Shown here piece after piece: positions 10,522 through 53,123 of a stretch of 64,000 nt of DNA. Below the pieces are notes generated by a model. The model made no database searches. It was not told the origin of the DNA and saw only the letters and a program-made list of their open reading frames with translations. The DNA is taken from assembly GCA_959347315.1 (NCBI GenBank), contig OY365815.1, forward strand, positions 11,352,959-11,416,958, in the 5' to 3' direction. Origin of the DNA: Bimastos eiseni (Eukaryota; Annelida; Clitellata; Crassiclitellata; Lumbricidae). Position numbers and translations under genes: made by a program. The first letter of the stretch is position 1. Each line of letters opens with the position of its first letter.

Positions 10522-11394
10522 TATAAGTTTCACCAGCACGATAAGTGCCAAGATAGTGATAAAAATGCAACAGCAACAAATAGCTCATGAAATGCAACTA
10601 AATGCAACTAACTGCAACGTTTGTAGTTCTGTTAGTTCGTTGATGTCAAGTACACTTTTCGTCATGCCGTTTCCATCATCCATGGTTACGGGTGCTGGTA
10701 AACGGGCGATAAACCAGGGCAACCAACGAAAATAGAAAACCTGCTCATCGGAGAAGGCTAAACATTCTAATTAATAAGCTATCTGCTTCCTTTTTAACGG
10801 CTTGAAATTTCTGAAACTAATCAACCTAAAAAATAATTATTTGCAAAACACAACTAAATAATCCGACTTCATTTGAATGACTCTTCGAACAAGTTGTCGT
10901 TTGCTATGGCAATATTTTTATGGTGCCCAGTTATTTGCCTCGGTTAAGATATCACATAGTGTCTATGTAGCGCTTTAGTTTTAGGCCATGAAAATTTTGA
11001 ATTTAAAAAAATCAAATTTACGTAGAATATAGAGCAGAGCTGTATTTTCGGACCTCTATCCCTAATTCACGTAACTCCTTCTTTGCCCGTTTCTCTCTTC
11101 GCCCTGATACTTATAGGCCTCAAATGTGGGTCATTTGTCGTACGTCTTGCGTAGGCCTATACCTCGCACTTTATTATTCTGGAGCTATATGTCTATTCAA
11201 CTTACCGTAGGCCTACATATAATTGTATCCGTCTGTCAATTCGCTTTGCCTGAAAACCTGTGAATTAGCGCAGATTTCTGCGTCTATGCTATTTGCACGA
11301 GTGCTCTACGTGAAAAAATGGTCTAGAAATAAAGATATACAAAGTGAATCCATATAGCCTATGTAACGGTTTAGGGGTACGCTTACCTAGTGTC

Positions 11395-11682
11395 GGCCTA
11401 CTGTAGTGTCTGCCTGTTGTGTACATCTGTCTACTGTGTTCTTTCCACTGTGGTATCTACCTGCTGTATACGCTTATCTACTATCTACTGTAGTCTATCT
11501 ACTATCTACTGTAGATATCTACAATCTACTATATCCTATCTACTGTGTATTATCTACTATCTACTGTGTAGTCTCTACTACCTACTGTGTAGTCTCTACT
11601 GTCTACTGTCTCATATCTACTGTGTAGTCTCTACTGTCTACTGTCTCCTATCTACTGTGTATCATCTACTATCTACAGCAAA
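11395..11682. repeat. CTACTGTGTA-type minisatellite
   Basis: Irregular tandem array of TCTACTGTGTA / TCTACTATCTACTGT units, about 290 bp, ending just upstream of a TATA box. The unit lacks stops in two frames and produces Cys/Tyr-rich spurious reading frames. Confidence 0.8.
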
Positions 11683-11686
11683 TTAG

Positions 11687-11694
11687 TATAAAAG
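11687..11694 (+). promoter_or_regulatory. Candidate TATA box
   Basis: TATAAAAG within GTATAAAAGGAG, about 0.57 kb upstream of the BPTF ATG. If used, initiation would be near 11715 with a long 5' leader. The E-box/YY1 pair at 12.2 kb argues for a closer TATA-less start, so this may be an alternative promoter or chance. Confidence 0.3.
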
Positions 11695-11862
11695 GAGTTC
11701 GCCTGGATGATCGGAATGATCGTGGTCGTCGTCTGGAGATCGTCATCGGGGAGCCTTGTAGATTCGGCTTCGGCCTTGCAGTCTCGGCGCCTAGGAAGCT
11801 CGAATAGTCGTCGTGGCTTGCGATAGCCGTCGTGGATATAGTCGTCGTAGATTTGCGATAGT

Positions 11863-11915
11863 CGCCGTCAGCCATTGACGTAGCATAGTAGCCGCCGTCA
11901 GCCATTGACGTAGCG
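11863..11915 (+). repeat. Direct repeat with CRE-like half-sites
   Basis: Two copies of GCCGTCAGCCATTGACGTAGC about 31 bp apart. Each carries TGACGTA, a CRE/ATF-type half-site, and a related TCGACGTAG follows at about 11937. Regulatory function is inferred from position upstream of BPTF. Confidence 0.5.
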
Positions 11916-12214
11916 TTGCAATTACTCGTTAGTTATCGACGTAGGGCGTATTGAGGGGGTGAGATACGGACTGTTTCTGAATAACGGTTGGGCTATTTTT
12001 TTCCCACAAAAGTTTCTTTAAATTTAATTATGGTTTCGTTTTATGTGCTTTTATCACTCGTGCAGGCTGTCACCTATGACCTATAGAATAGGCCTAAACA
12101 CTATGACCTGTACGCTTGATTGACCACGCAGGCCTTTGGATGCATTTTGATTAGTTAATTGTTACTGTTGTTGGGACCTGTGCTTGACGAAGAATTCAAA
12201 CAAGAAGAGCGCGG

Positions 12215-12223
12215 TCACGTGAC
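12215..12223 (+). promoter_or_regulatory. E-box TCACGTGAC (USF/TFE type)
   Basis: Perfect palindromic TCACGTGAC immediately before the first in-frame BPTF ATG. Such CACGTG elements are common in proximal promoters of broadly expressed genes. Function is not shown by sequence alone. Confidence 0.6.
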
Positions 12224-42254
<30,031 letters not shown>

Positions 42255-45200
42255 GTGAGAATTCTTCACCAGTGCCAGAATTTCTGCGCAGCCCATTAAC
42301 AGAAGCGGAATCTGTTAGAGTGGAGCATTTTTAGGTCGAAAGGTCGCAACGCTCGACAAGTCATGCATGGATGCTGTACAGTTCAGAGTTCGACTAAAGA
42401 GATGTTGTTATACTGCTTGAAAAAGAAAGAAGTGGCATTCGTTGACTCGGAGTGGAAATGCATCAGAAGTGTGCGTCGCGTGACGTAGGGGTGGCTTCTG
42501 GTGACTGTTACCTCTGGTTGTGCATTTGAAAAACTGTTTTTTTAAGACAAAGCAATTTCTGCGCCGGTTGTAAATATGTTTTCGGCGCCAAGTTAAGAAA
42601 AAGCGTAATCGTAGAACAGTTTCAAATTGGAAATTGAAATCCAGGTGTTTGTGGTGATGGCCGTTTGACGGAGCTCTTACATCGCTGTGCAGCGTGTGCT
42701 CGACCGAGTCTCTTCTAGATTGATGTTTCTGGAGACTCGGAGAAAGGCCGCAGCGTGCGATTGCAAAACCCATTGAGGAATGCCTTATCATTAGAGTTTG
42801 GTGCATTATAAGTTTAAGATAAGGATAAATATTAACTTGTTTGATTTTGTAAGTAGGCACAATGAAGTTTTTGGATAATTTAATGGCATACTATTCTTTT
42901 ATACTACCAATTGTAGTTGCTGTTCTACTATCTTGAAATAATAATAATAGCGACAATTTATATGGCACCATAATGCGGCCATTCCGCTATAAGGGCGAAA
43001 TTAATATCTTGCTTTGCTTCTGGAAGAGGAGTCGTGCAAAATCAGTTCTCTAGCCATTTCAGTGTTGGCTGTTACAGATATCACAGTGCTTGGTGTCCTG
43101 CTGCAATTCAACTATGTTCATGTCATCCTTGCAGTTTGCTTTGTAATTTGACATACAGTATTCGTTGCGAGACATGACTAGCCATGTATGATAATGCATT
43201 CAAAAAGTGTACAGTGATAGATTTCTTCCAACCTGAATCCAGCTAATTTGATAAATTCATGGCCTGATAGAAGTTCATTCTGTTGTCATTTTGCATTTAT
43301 TTTAAAGACTTTTGCACCTGCATTTCTTCATTGTTATGTGGAGATCTTTTCTGTGGGTACTACTGTTACCACTGCTACTATTGCTACACTATTTATTGCT
43401 GGTCCTGTAAATACACAACTACCAGTACAGTAAAGTTCTGATTTTCGTAAACACATATTTATGAATTTGTGCCATTCATTATAGGCTTGACCAGTCTTTT
43501 CGATGCTTCATAATGTCGACTAAAATCAGAATTTGGTAGTCTGTTTTTTGCAGTTTCCTTTGGTTAGTAATTTTTATCTATCGTCACGCCTTTGTATTTA
43601 CTGACCATTGGTATTGATAATGTGTGCTATGTTTTGTAGTGCCTACTCATTTTACGTGGTCGATTATGGTCGACTTTTCAGCACAAGAATGAGGTACAAG
43701 CTGTTGATGTCATTAAGGCCATTTTAGCCGTGGCTTCACCCCTTGTAAAGCCTCAAACCATATTTTGTTTATGCTTGCAATAAATTAAGAAATTCAGAGA
43801 CTCGTGTCAGTGTCCTCAAAATCTGGAAGCAACTTGGGCCAGTATGAACTTAAGACATGTTCTTGTCATTTTTAGCCAGGCATGTGCATATGCACAAGCA
43901 GTCACTGGCATGATGCCCTAATCACTTGACCATAAACTGGATGTTGATATTCTGTGTTAGGAATATTCAGCCTTCTTTGCAACGCCTATGGATGGACAGC
44001 ATTTGAAGTAGCGATGTTACTTGTTTTGACACTGCTTAGAATAATGGGAGCACCACATGAATTCACATTGTGAATAGTTTTTGTGGTGAGGTCTGCTGAA
44101 ATAATGGCCTTGCAAGACTGATGTTGTGCACAACTTGTAAAGAAATAATTGTCCTACTGCAGGATTCATATCGTCATCTCTGTGTCTGTCGGTTCGAGAT
44201 TTATATAGCATCTGTCTGACAACATTGTAACATTTCAAAGGTGATTCTTTTAGGGCTTTTTTTACAAGCATTTACCTTGACTTGTATTAAATCTGTAACT
44301 GAATTTGTTCTTGTAACATGCAGTAAATACATTGACAATGCGACTTTTTCGATGTGACGTAATTGTCTATTAAGTGATGGTCTTAATTCAATAATTGCAG
44401 GTTATAGTGGACAGTGAACTCTGTAACCTTTAAAATCATCTGGTGCACAAATGATTGGCAGGGAACAGACTCTGGTACTTGCAGTGGCTTGGAGTTGAAA
44501 GTCCAATGGTTGGGTTTGGTTGCTCCTTTGCCAATTGAAGGGACTAAGAAATGAACACCTTCCCGTAAGGGGCATCACAGACTTCTTCTTTTCTCTTTAA
44601 TGATGTTGCTCGAGTGCAATGTGATTTAAGGTTTACGGCATTTGTTGTTGTTCAACACCTTTGGGTTTGTGTCTGCTATTGTCTGCAATAGATCAGAAAT
44701 TGATGTGGCTTCAACATTAGCAAGGCATTCATTGACTTTATCAGGTACAGGAACAGTTGCTCTGGTCTATGCTTAGGTGATGGTACCTGATTACTGTTAT
44801 AAAATGCACCAACAGTCTAGAGGACATGATGATTGCCTCCATTTGTTACTGGACAGTTTGTTTTGATCAGACCATGGCCACACCGGTTTATAATTAGCAT
44901 AAGCACAAAATTGGGAACTTGTTTAAGATGTTGAATATTGCAAGCAGCATCTGTCTTTTTGCTGTACTAGCAAGACGTTCAGATAATTTATGAGCATCAA
45001 TTAATATTTTGAAATATTTGGTGTTTGCTGAAACGTTCATGCTGCATATTGGTATTAAATTCCAGTGCTTCATTGCACGATTTGTTGTTCAGCTACCTTG
45101 ATACAAGGTTAAGGCATGTACCCACAATCAGAGTACGCAATTGTCATAGGCGCTGACTTTTAGCAAAAGATACTGGGGTCATTGCATAATTACGTAATGC

Positions 45201-45596
45201 TCGAGGGTGGCTGGGTGGGTAGGGTCTTAAGTAAACGTTACGAACTGAACGTTATGTAATGCTTATTGATTGACTAAAACACGCAATCAAACTATAAACC
45301 AAAGATCAACTTTCTCTTTCGACTATAAAGGCTCGCGAACAGAATGCTCTGCGATATGACATTTCTATTAAAGTTCTTCTCCCAAATTCTCAGCTGACAT
45401 GAATATTGTCAGCGCACGATTTATTTTAAAATTAAGATATTTTTACATTCTTATTTTTGAATTGCCAAGAATGAAGATTACCGAAGTATTTCATATTTAT
45501 GATCTACACAGAAATTATTGTGCAACACAACACTATGGGAAGGCGGGGCTAATATAATGGGTAATACGAAAGTGGGGCTAATTAAACGCCTGAGTG
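42255..45596. other. BPTF 3' UTR and downstream spacer
   Basis: No coding exon recognised. Holds the presumed 3' UTR and candidate AATAAA (43779), a short GGCACCATAAT repeat end at about 42940-43000, and otherwise unique-looking AT-rich DNA. Confidence 0.6.
43779..43784 (+). terminator. Candidate BPTF polyadenylation signal
   Basis: First canonical AATAAA I see downstream of the BPTF stop. It implies a 3' UTR of about 1.5 kb. Transcript data are needed to confirm it. Confidence 0.45.
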
Positions 45597-45604
45597 ACAC
45601 TAGA

Positions 45605-46402
45605 CAGGGATGTGGTCTCGAGACCGCGGTCTTGGTCTGGAGACTGGAAAACTGCGGTCTTGGTCTTGAGTGCATCGGTTTTGGCCTTGGTCTCGGACCA
45701 TCAGTCTTGGTCTTGGTCTCGACTGCGTCGGTCTTGGTCTTAAAGGAACGGTCTTGGGATTGATCGCTGTCTTAGGTCAGCGTTCTTGGTCATTTGCCGT
45801 ATCAGAGCAATTTGTTTGATATTTGTCGGCTATTTTCGATTATTAGAGACACCGGATGTTTTGGCCCTACGCACTTGTTATTGATTTACGACGTGCTGAC
45901 TATATATATATACAAGTTTTTATGGGAAAGAATGTACATTTGCAAGGGAACCAGCCACTTCAAAATTTGCTTTTATAAATTGCAAGGTTTTGGAACAATC
46001 TAATTATTATGTGGTCGGCCACAGGCAGTCACTGTTAACCTACAATTCCGAGTACAAGTAGGCCTACAGCCCTACACCATTAAAACGGAACGCTTATCTA
46101 CTTGTTCAGATGTCTTATTTATAACCCGTCGTATAGGCTACTGTAAGTAATTTAACCCGCAAAAGTTCAGACTGGCCGGTAAAACAGTCTTCTGGACCAT
46201 CATTAAGATTAGTATTCTTCAGCAATAAAATTAATGTTTTAAGCGTGTTATTCCGTTTTAGCGTCTTAATAATTGAATTGTTTATAAAAAAGATTCTTGG
46301 TCTCGGACCCTCGGTCTTGGTCTTGGGTCACCCGGTCTTGGTCTTGGACCTCTTGGTCTTGGACGTCTCGGTCTCGAGGTTTTGGTATCGTGCTCAACAC
46401 GG
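45605..46402. mobile_element. hAT-like element with GGTCTTGGTCTCGG subterminal repeats
   Basis: Perfect 8-bp target duplication ACACTAGA (45597-45604, 46403-46410). Both ends carry clusters of GGTCTTGGTCTT/GGTCTCGAG units (45615-45770 and 46294-46382) around a plain AT-rich middle. Terminal repeats are weak (CAGGGATG / CCGTGTTG inverted). No transposase. Confidence 0.75.
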
Positions 46403-46667
46403 ACACTAGAATAGATAGGTCTGCCCACTCTCAAGGCCGTGCCAAGCTATAATTATGCCCTATGCCTAGCATTAATCTGACGCTCCCACATTTTTGTTGC
46501 CTATCTAAATTTAGAATACAATATAAAATTTAGTAATAGTCAGATAGCTTTCGAAGAACCCATTTTTAATGGATAATAAATATTTTTAAAAGAAACTAAA
46601 TGTAATTATCTGTAGGAATAATAATATTGAAGTCGCTTAATTATGACCATACTCCATGTTTCCTTAA

Positions 46668-46722
46668 TGTTGTTGTTATTATTATTATTACTATTATTAT
46701 TATTATTATTATTATTATTACA
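46668..46722. repeat. (TTA)n microsatellite
   Basis: TTGTTGTTATTATTATTACT then about ten ATT units, abutting a minus-strand LINE terminus (46725-46805), so it is probably that LINE's tail. Confidence 0.85.
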
Positions 46723-46810
46723 TCAGTTTTATATAGTGCTCCTTCAAGGCCTTTACTCAGAAGCGCTCCCAGCCCAGGCTCGATCAAACAGAACGGTCTT
46801 AAGGCCAAAT

Positions 46811-48346
46811 AAGAAAAGGTCAGAGTGACCGGTATTACTGGAGTTGTTCATACCATATAGAACATTTTTGAGCAGAGGACTAAATTGATTCGTGTAATGC
46901 TTCGTGCTTTATAGGTCGAGCAAAACAGACAGAAATTTTTCATTTGCGTCATGATGGTCTGTTATGGTCAGGTTAAGCATTATGATGGTCCGCTAGGGTC
47001 AGGTTAGGCGTTGTGAGGAAACATTATTGTCAAACATTGTAATATCTTAATGTGCTTGGGATCCATGGTCAAGAGATAATCGAGTCTGGTTTCCGATGTG
47101 CCCCTCTTTCTTCACTTGTGCTTCCCTTGTTTATAATCCTGGTGCAGTTTGTAAACCGAGCTTTGTTGTGGAACCAAACAACGCTAAAGTAAAGGCTGTT
47201 GTCCGACTGCTGTTAAGTTTGTTCTGCTGATTATTCTGCCTCAGGACCACATCTGACAAAGGACTGTTGCACATACCAGAACACTTTAACGATGAGCTGC
47301 ATTAGTTTCCCATTGGTATGAAGTATTGGTGACTTCATTTTCTCACCACAGTATACAGGGCGGGTTGCCAGTCCTCTCCCTTATCGTATTACCTTCCCAC
47401 TGATAGTACTTGTCATAGCCGAGTAAAACTCTAAATAAATCAGACGAAGAATTCATAGAATTACACAATATATTATTGAAAATCTCCTCGTGCTATTCAG
47501 ACTGCAGCCGTCATAATTCCCTTACTATCTAGGACTGCACACAGCAAAAACTCACAAGAACCTGGTGCCTAAAAGAATCTGAAAGCATACACTGGGAACC
47601 TAACTTCTAGTAAAAGAAACATTGCTGTGGCTGGCTAACTATGTAAAGCACAGCAATTGTGGTGTACTACCAGCTGGTATCAAACGTCTCGATCTCTGCT
47701 CAACTCAATTATTGTTATAGCCTCGTTAATTAATGTCGGGCGTTGTCGGGTTTGCACGTTGTTGCGTTTTGAGCAATTTCGAATGGCTATATGCTTTACT
47801 TCTCACAACTTTAAACGTTGGGGTGAAACTCGCATGGACGTTTTGCCCAGCCGTGGGTAGAGATTGCAAACTCCGGTCCATAATCATTTTTCCGGAATTT
47901 CAGAATTTTTTCGGTAGAATTCCGGAATTATTCCGGAATTCTCATTATGAACGTATTGACCGGCTATTAAGCCTACTGTCAATTTCCGACAAATTCCTAC
48001 TAAATTCAAATACTAATTTTATGTCTAATTAACTAGTATAATCTAATTAACTAGTATTTATAAGACCAAACTACACATGGAAGTAGCGTACCGTCTAAGG
48101 TATCACAAAGTCAATATTAAGTGACAATGGTCAAAGAAAGAGAGAAACAGTTGCAAACTTAAAAAACACAGATATAGCCTATAATTCGCGGTGTTAATGA
48201 ATCCATAAAGCATCAAGCATGCTTCTGAAAATATGAACGCTGGAAGCACAGTGAGTCCAAGGATTCATCACCGAGTCTGCAACCTGGAGCAGATAGGCCT
48301 AACACCGATAGCAGAAAGCGTATGATCAGCTTCAACAGTCTACCTG
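46811..48346. other. Spacer without recognised gene
   Basis: Unique-looking AT-rich sequence. A short GATGGTCTG/GGTCAGGTTA duplication lies at 46950-47010, and an inverted TTCCGGAATT cluster at 47890-47942. No conserved frame seen. Confidence 0.5.
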
Positions 48347-48354
48347 TTATAGGT

Positions 48355-49534
48355 ACGGAGCCCCTAAAGGGACATGAAAGAAGAATATTTTAACTCGTGC
48401 GCACGAGTTTACAACTCGTTCCCTCGACTTAATAAGTCATGGAAACGAGTTAATAACTCGTGCGCACGAGTTAACAACTCGTTCCCTCGACTTAATAAGT
48501 CGTGCGCACGACTTATTTGACCAATAGCAGGCCGACTTTTCTATGACGTAAACACACTTCTATTTTAGTATTTATGGGGAAACACATAGTTCTATAACGA
48601 AACAATGTCTAAGACATAGAGTGATTCGAGCATTCCATTCTAAACTTAAATCTCACCTTTTCAATAACTCTTACCCAGACTCGTTACTTGATATCTGTCA
48701 CTACTCGACGAAAGCCGAAAGCGATGCCCTCCTTAACAGCTACTCTGCTCCATGCTGACCTTCTGGAAACTGAACTCTGACCTCCCACGGACTATCATTT
48801 GGACAACCCTTTCGATTTGACGCAGCGCTCCTGAATAAGATGGTGCCCTGCGCATAGCTTTCAAGTGACACTCTAGAAGTCTGGAGATTTTGATTACTAC
48901 TACTATGGGGGTGAATAATATGTGGTGTGAAGGGCTTTGGCCTATAAGGAAGGCATTTAAAGCTACAATGTTATTTGTGATGCCGTTTGTACGCTGAGCG
49001 TGTGCCAGACTGGGGATATCACTCTGCAGGCGAATACGAAAGCGAAAATGAAAATGATGTTCAGACTGACAAAGCTAAAATGCTGACAATATCAGATAGA
49101 GTTATCCCCGCGATTTATCGTATGAGCTGTGTTGTGGAATTTGGGACGCTAAAACGACAAATCGCCGTTGTCCCATTTCAACCTCGTTGCCAATTGTTGT
49201 AGCGAAGCCACTATATCCCCGAAATAGAAGTTTGCTTACGTCACAAAGTCGGTCTGCTATTGGTCAAATAAGTCTTGCGCACGACTTATTAAGTCGAGGG
49301 AACGAGTTGTTATCTCGTGCGCACGAATTAGTAAGTCGAGGGAACGCGTTGTTATCTCGTGCGCACGACTTCTTAAGTCGAGGGAACGAGTTATTATCTC
49401 GTGCGCACGAGTTAGTAAGTCGAGGGAACGAGTTGTTATCTCGTGGGCACGACTTAGTAAGTCGTGGGAACGAGTTTGTATCTCGTGCGCACGAGTTTAA
49501 ATATTCTTCTTCCATGTCCCTTTAGGGGCTCCGT
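48355..49534. mobile_element. Foldback-like hAT element with palindromic arms
   Basis: Terminal ACGGAGCCCCTAAAGGGACA and its inverse at 49515-49534. Flanks TTATAGGT and ATATAGGT are an 8-bp duplication with one change. Each arm continues as a ladder of about 20-bp palindromic units (CTCGTGCGCACGAG, AAGTCGAGGGAACGAGTT): about 200 bp on the left (to 48553), 300 bp on the right (from 49238). The arms are mutually inverted to ...GACCAATAGCAGGCCGACTT. The middle holds what looks like a LINE tail at about 48610-48905. Confidence 0.85.
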
Positions 49535-49542
49535 ATATAGGT

Positions 49543-50881
49543 GTTCAATCAAAAAATAATGCCAACAGACTCCTCATCAATAACCTTCCTTCAAACACTT
49601 CGAAACAACAGGATAGTTTTCATAGTTTTCTTACATCGAAGCTGAATCAGAGGCCGTCCACACATTACGTACGCAGAGAGGGAGAAACAGGTTTCAAATT
49701 TCGGCCATTTTGCGTATGGGTGCGTATGGTGGGGGATGGGTCCGGAAAAAATGTAGGCCTACGTATGCAAATATAATTGTCTAACTATGACGTCCACGAT
49801 ACAGAATATGAAAATTAGAACTGTACACCTAATCACAGACGATATTCCTGCCTAATAAATTTTATGTAGCATTAAAACTGTTTCAAATGCAAGTGTTGTT
49901 AGTGTTTTAATTCTTCATAACTGTTAACAAATTTAAACCTGTTAAATATGATGCTTAAAAAAATAACCTGTGGTAAAATCAAAGTCTTATAGATGTGTTT
50001 GGCTATTTAACATTTGCAATGATATAGAGCTCAAATGTACGTACCCATTGGGGAGGGGTCCACGAAATGTACTCGGCGCAACAGAGGAGGAGTCCGAAAA
50101 TCCGATTTTTTTGCGTACGTAATATATGGATGGGCCCTCACTAGTTAATGGCAAGTGGCCATTCAACAGTCAGATTGTCTGTTAAGGATGTCCACAAGAT
50201 GGGAGGGAGGGTCGTTCAAACTCAGACAAGGGGTGGAGTTAAACTGCTTACACCACCCGGTGTTAAGCTACAGTCATTTCAATTAGAAAGCATAAGCAGA
50301 ATGGTGTGTAAATCGGGAGTGCATAAGGAATCCACATTGTACTTTATTGTACCCATAGCTATGACTTTCTAGAATTTATGCGGTCGATCTCTGCTGCATT
50401 TTGGATCATTACTTAACTAAGTGAACTTCTCTGCAAGCAGCCTGTACTCTACCAACCCTAGCTATTGTGTCTGTATCATTGAGCAAAGGTCAATGGTTGG
50501 AGTGCAGACCTGGCAGAAAGGATGAGAGAGGGCGATATTTAATGGGGACAAGGAAGAGATGAGGTCCCCAAAGTTGGTAAATTTTGTGGACGTCCTTTAT
50601 GGAAGACTCCAAGCGCGTGTGGAAGGATTTGTTCAATGTCTGCTGCAAACATTGATCCTCACAGGGTAATCACAAACTGTAGACCCAATCAGCTATTTTG
50701 CAATAGAAGCACCTTAGAAAGTCAAGAAACAAATCTGCTATTAGAGAACGAGAACACAAGAACTGATTGGTTGAGACACAGTAGCCAACTGGTGTGAGCG
50801 ATCATACTGTAATGCAACCTGTGGGTTAAACCTCCCTTGAGACTTTCTCTGTCTCTGTCTTTGTCTCTGTCTCTCTGTCTG

Positions 50882-50964
<83 letters not shown>

Positions 50965-51857
50965 GATCATTCAATAGCAAGATAGATGCCTATTTCAACA
51001 GCATTTTCATGAAAATTAGATTGGAAAAATGCGGGGTTCTATTCTATATTATACAGTCCAATATAGAAATTTTGGTCCTATATGGGCTCCCAGATGGGCA
51101 CGCTGGTAGGGTGCTATGATATAACCACACACTTAGGTCGTCACAGAAAAGGCTATTTTGCAAAAAACTGATAATAATTATTCAAAGCTGAACAACCTTT
51201 CTTTGTGGTGACATGGCTTCATAAGCAATTACCAGTTTCACCCAATGCACTGGAATTCAAACAAATGACTCATCAATGAAATGCACAAACATTACCAACC
51301 TATATGATAATGCCACACACTCAAATGTCTAGTCATTGAAAATTCCAGGCACATTAGTGTGTGCATCGCTTCCTATAAATCTTAACGTGTTTGGGAGTAG
51401 AAAACCTGAACAAGTGCTAAAATATCTAATATAAGAAATTACATTACATCATTACTGTAACATTACAGTTAAGTGCAGCATTGTTTCCAAACTTCTAAAG
51501 CTTTTTATGCATCAACAATTACGGACCTTCACCCCATTTGAATCGACCTCTACTGCCTGTGTGCAAACTGCATAAGCCGTATGCTTTTTGGTTCACGGAA
51601 AATTGCATGCGACACGTTGCTACAATAGTCACTTTATACGTCAAATTTACGAGCCTTACATATCCTTAGACATCAAGAACACTTTACCACAGATTCAATT
51701 TAAGATATAACCAACGATATTAGCATCCACCTGGTTTCTCCAGGCCAAAAGCCCTGTAACTTTGCTTTTCTTCCCTCTGCACTTCACTTTCACATCATTG
51801 GGTATATACTATACAAATCCTTTCCCACCTACACTAGTTGCACCAGAGTGGCTTTAC
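49543..51857. other. Spacer without recognised gene
   Basis: AT-rich unique-looking DNA apart from the CT/TA microsatellite. Two GTACG-rich stretches near 49670-49770 and 50030-50120 share GCGTACGT-like words. No coding evidence. Confidence 0.5.
50846..50964. repeat. (CT)n/(TA)n microsatellite
   Basis: CTCTGTCT units grade into about 30 CT repeats, then 12 TA repeats. Other simple repeats: TA at 21937-21953, 52597-52630, 53104-53122 and 62547-62569; TG at 38573-38604; ATCA at 57677-57696. Confidence 0.9.
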
Positions 51858-52590
51858 CAGTGATGAGCACTTTTAACTACCGTAGGCCTAGTTATTAACT
51901 AGTAGTTACAACTGCTATAGAAGTAGTTGCCTATTAGTTATAACTCGTTTTTAAGAGGTAGTTAACAGTAGTTATAACTACTTTTATCAAGTAGTTTTAA
52001 GTTAACTACAGTATTTCACATTAGCTACATTTTTTTCTTACTTACTAGTTCCGTCTTACAGGAATTTCTGTTATTTCACAACAAACATATGGACATTGCC
52101 CATAATAATCTCATGAGTAAATTCGCTGTGTAATCGTTTCATTAAAATTTGAGCATTCTATTGTGAGGAAGTGGGTTTCCCTCAGAACTTTAAAGAAAGC
52201 CTAATAAGGCATTATGCCTGTTTAATGGCATATCTGGAGATTTTTGCCCGATAAGAACTAGAGTAAAGCGGTGTTAGAGGGTTGGGGCTTATGAAGAAAA
52301 CAGCCAGTACGCGGCTGGATGACCACAAGTAGGTGGCCGGGTTACAAGTGGGTCTGAGAGAGGTGATTGTCGAGTCAAGAATGACAGGGGTGATAGAGAG
52401 CGAGACAGAGACAGACAGACAGACAGAGACACAACGGTAAGAGGGGCAATCGGTTACTGACTGGATAGACCAGTGATCGTTTTATATCTGAGCAGCGATT
52501 GTCAACCTACGAGGACGAGGAATTGAAGAAGCACAGTTGATACAGACAGCAAAAGGTGAGATATACAGTGATACATTATATCACTTGTAG

Positions 52591-52633
<43 letters not shown>

Positions 52634-53099
52634 ACTTTTGATTCTGAACATTAAAATTTTCTAAGAGTTTTACAATTCTGGATTTTGTGAGCTTTTTTGT
52701 AATTGTAACAAGTTGGCTTATGTAGGCTAGACATTTTTGTAGCTGTAACAAGTTGGCTTATGTTAGTGCTAAAACTGTGCTCTGATCAGTTTACTTTGTG
52801 GCATGTGCTAGTACTTCTTGTCCTTGTTAGTTTACAATTAGATATGTCATTGCGTTTCTGATCATTTTTATTACTTATGTTGAATGTCATCATAGGCCTA
52901 CTGCTCGGTGACCATCAATGCACCATGACATAACATTAGCGAGTGGTTTTAAAAGTAGTTAACTACTTATGTGGTAGTTACAAATGTAGTTATAACTACT
53001 TGTCATCAAAAGTAGCTAAATAGTAGTTATAACTAAATGTTTTGAAAGTAGTTAGGAAGTAGTTTTAAGTACTAGTCAGGTAGTTGGTGCCCATCACTG
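51858..53099. mobile_element. hAT-like element with AGTAGTTATAACTACT subterminal repeats
   Basis: Ends CAGTGATGAGCAC and (inverted) CAGTGATGGGCAC. Both subterminal regions (51880-52015, 52935-53085) are full of AGTTATAACTACT / GTAGTTAACTACTT palindromes. No open transposase; the interior has GACA and TA microsatellites. No 8-bp duplication remains; a TA microsatellite abuts the right end. Confidence 0.72.
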
Positions 53100-53123
53100 C
53101 ATATTATATATATATATATATAC

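Larger units (their letters stand above)
10522..12223. promoter_or_regulatory. Shared CCDC57/BPTF head-to-head promoter interval
   Basis: About 1.7 kb separates the divergent CCDC57 and BPTF starts, with no convincing coding exon. It contains a CTACTGTGTA-type minisatellite (11395-11682), a TATAAAAG box (11687-11694), a GC-richer block with duplicated CRE-like half-sites (11863-11915) and the E-box next to BPTF. Bidirectional use is inferred from geometry only. Confidence 0.55.

Noticed and set aside
11390..11686. Cys/Tyr-rich frame CSVCLLCTSVYCVLSTVVST
   Set aside because: Translation of a CTACTGTGTA minisatellite in the promoter interval.
46643..46828. Poly-Leu/Ile hydrophobic frames
   Set aside because: Translation of a TTA microsatellite and a LINE terminus, not a membrane protein.
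49187..49525. 112-residue frame with repeated ELLSRAHELVSRG
   Set aside because: It lies in the palindromic right arm of the foldback-like element; the opposite strand is equally open.
50722..50970. Arg-Glu repeat frame on the minus strand
   Set aside because: Translation of a CT/GA microsatellite.
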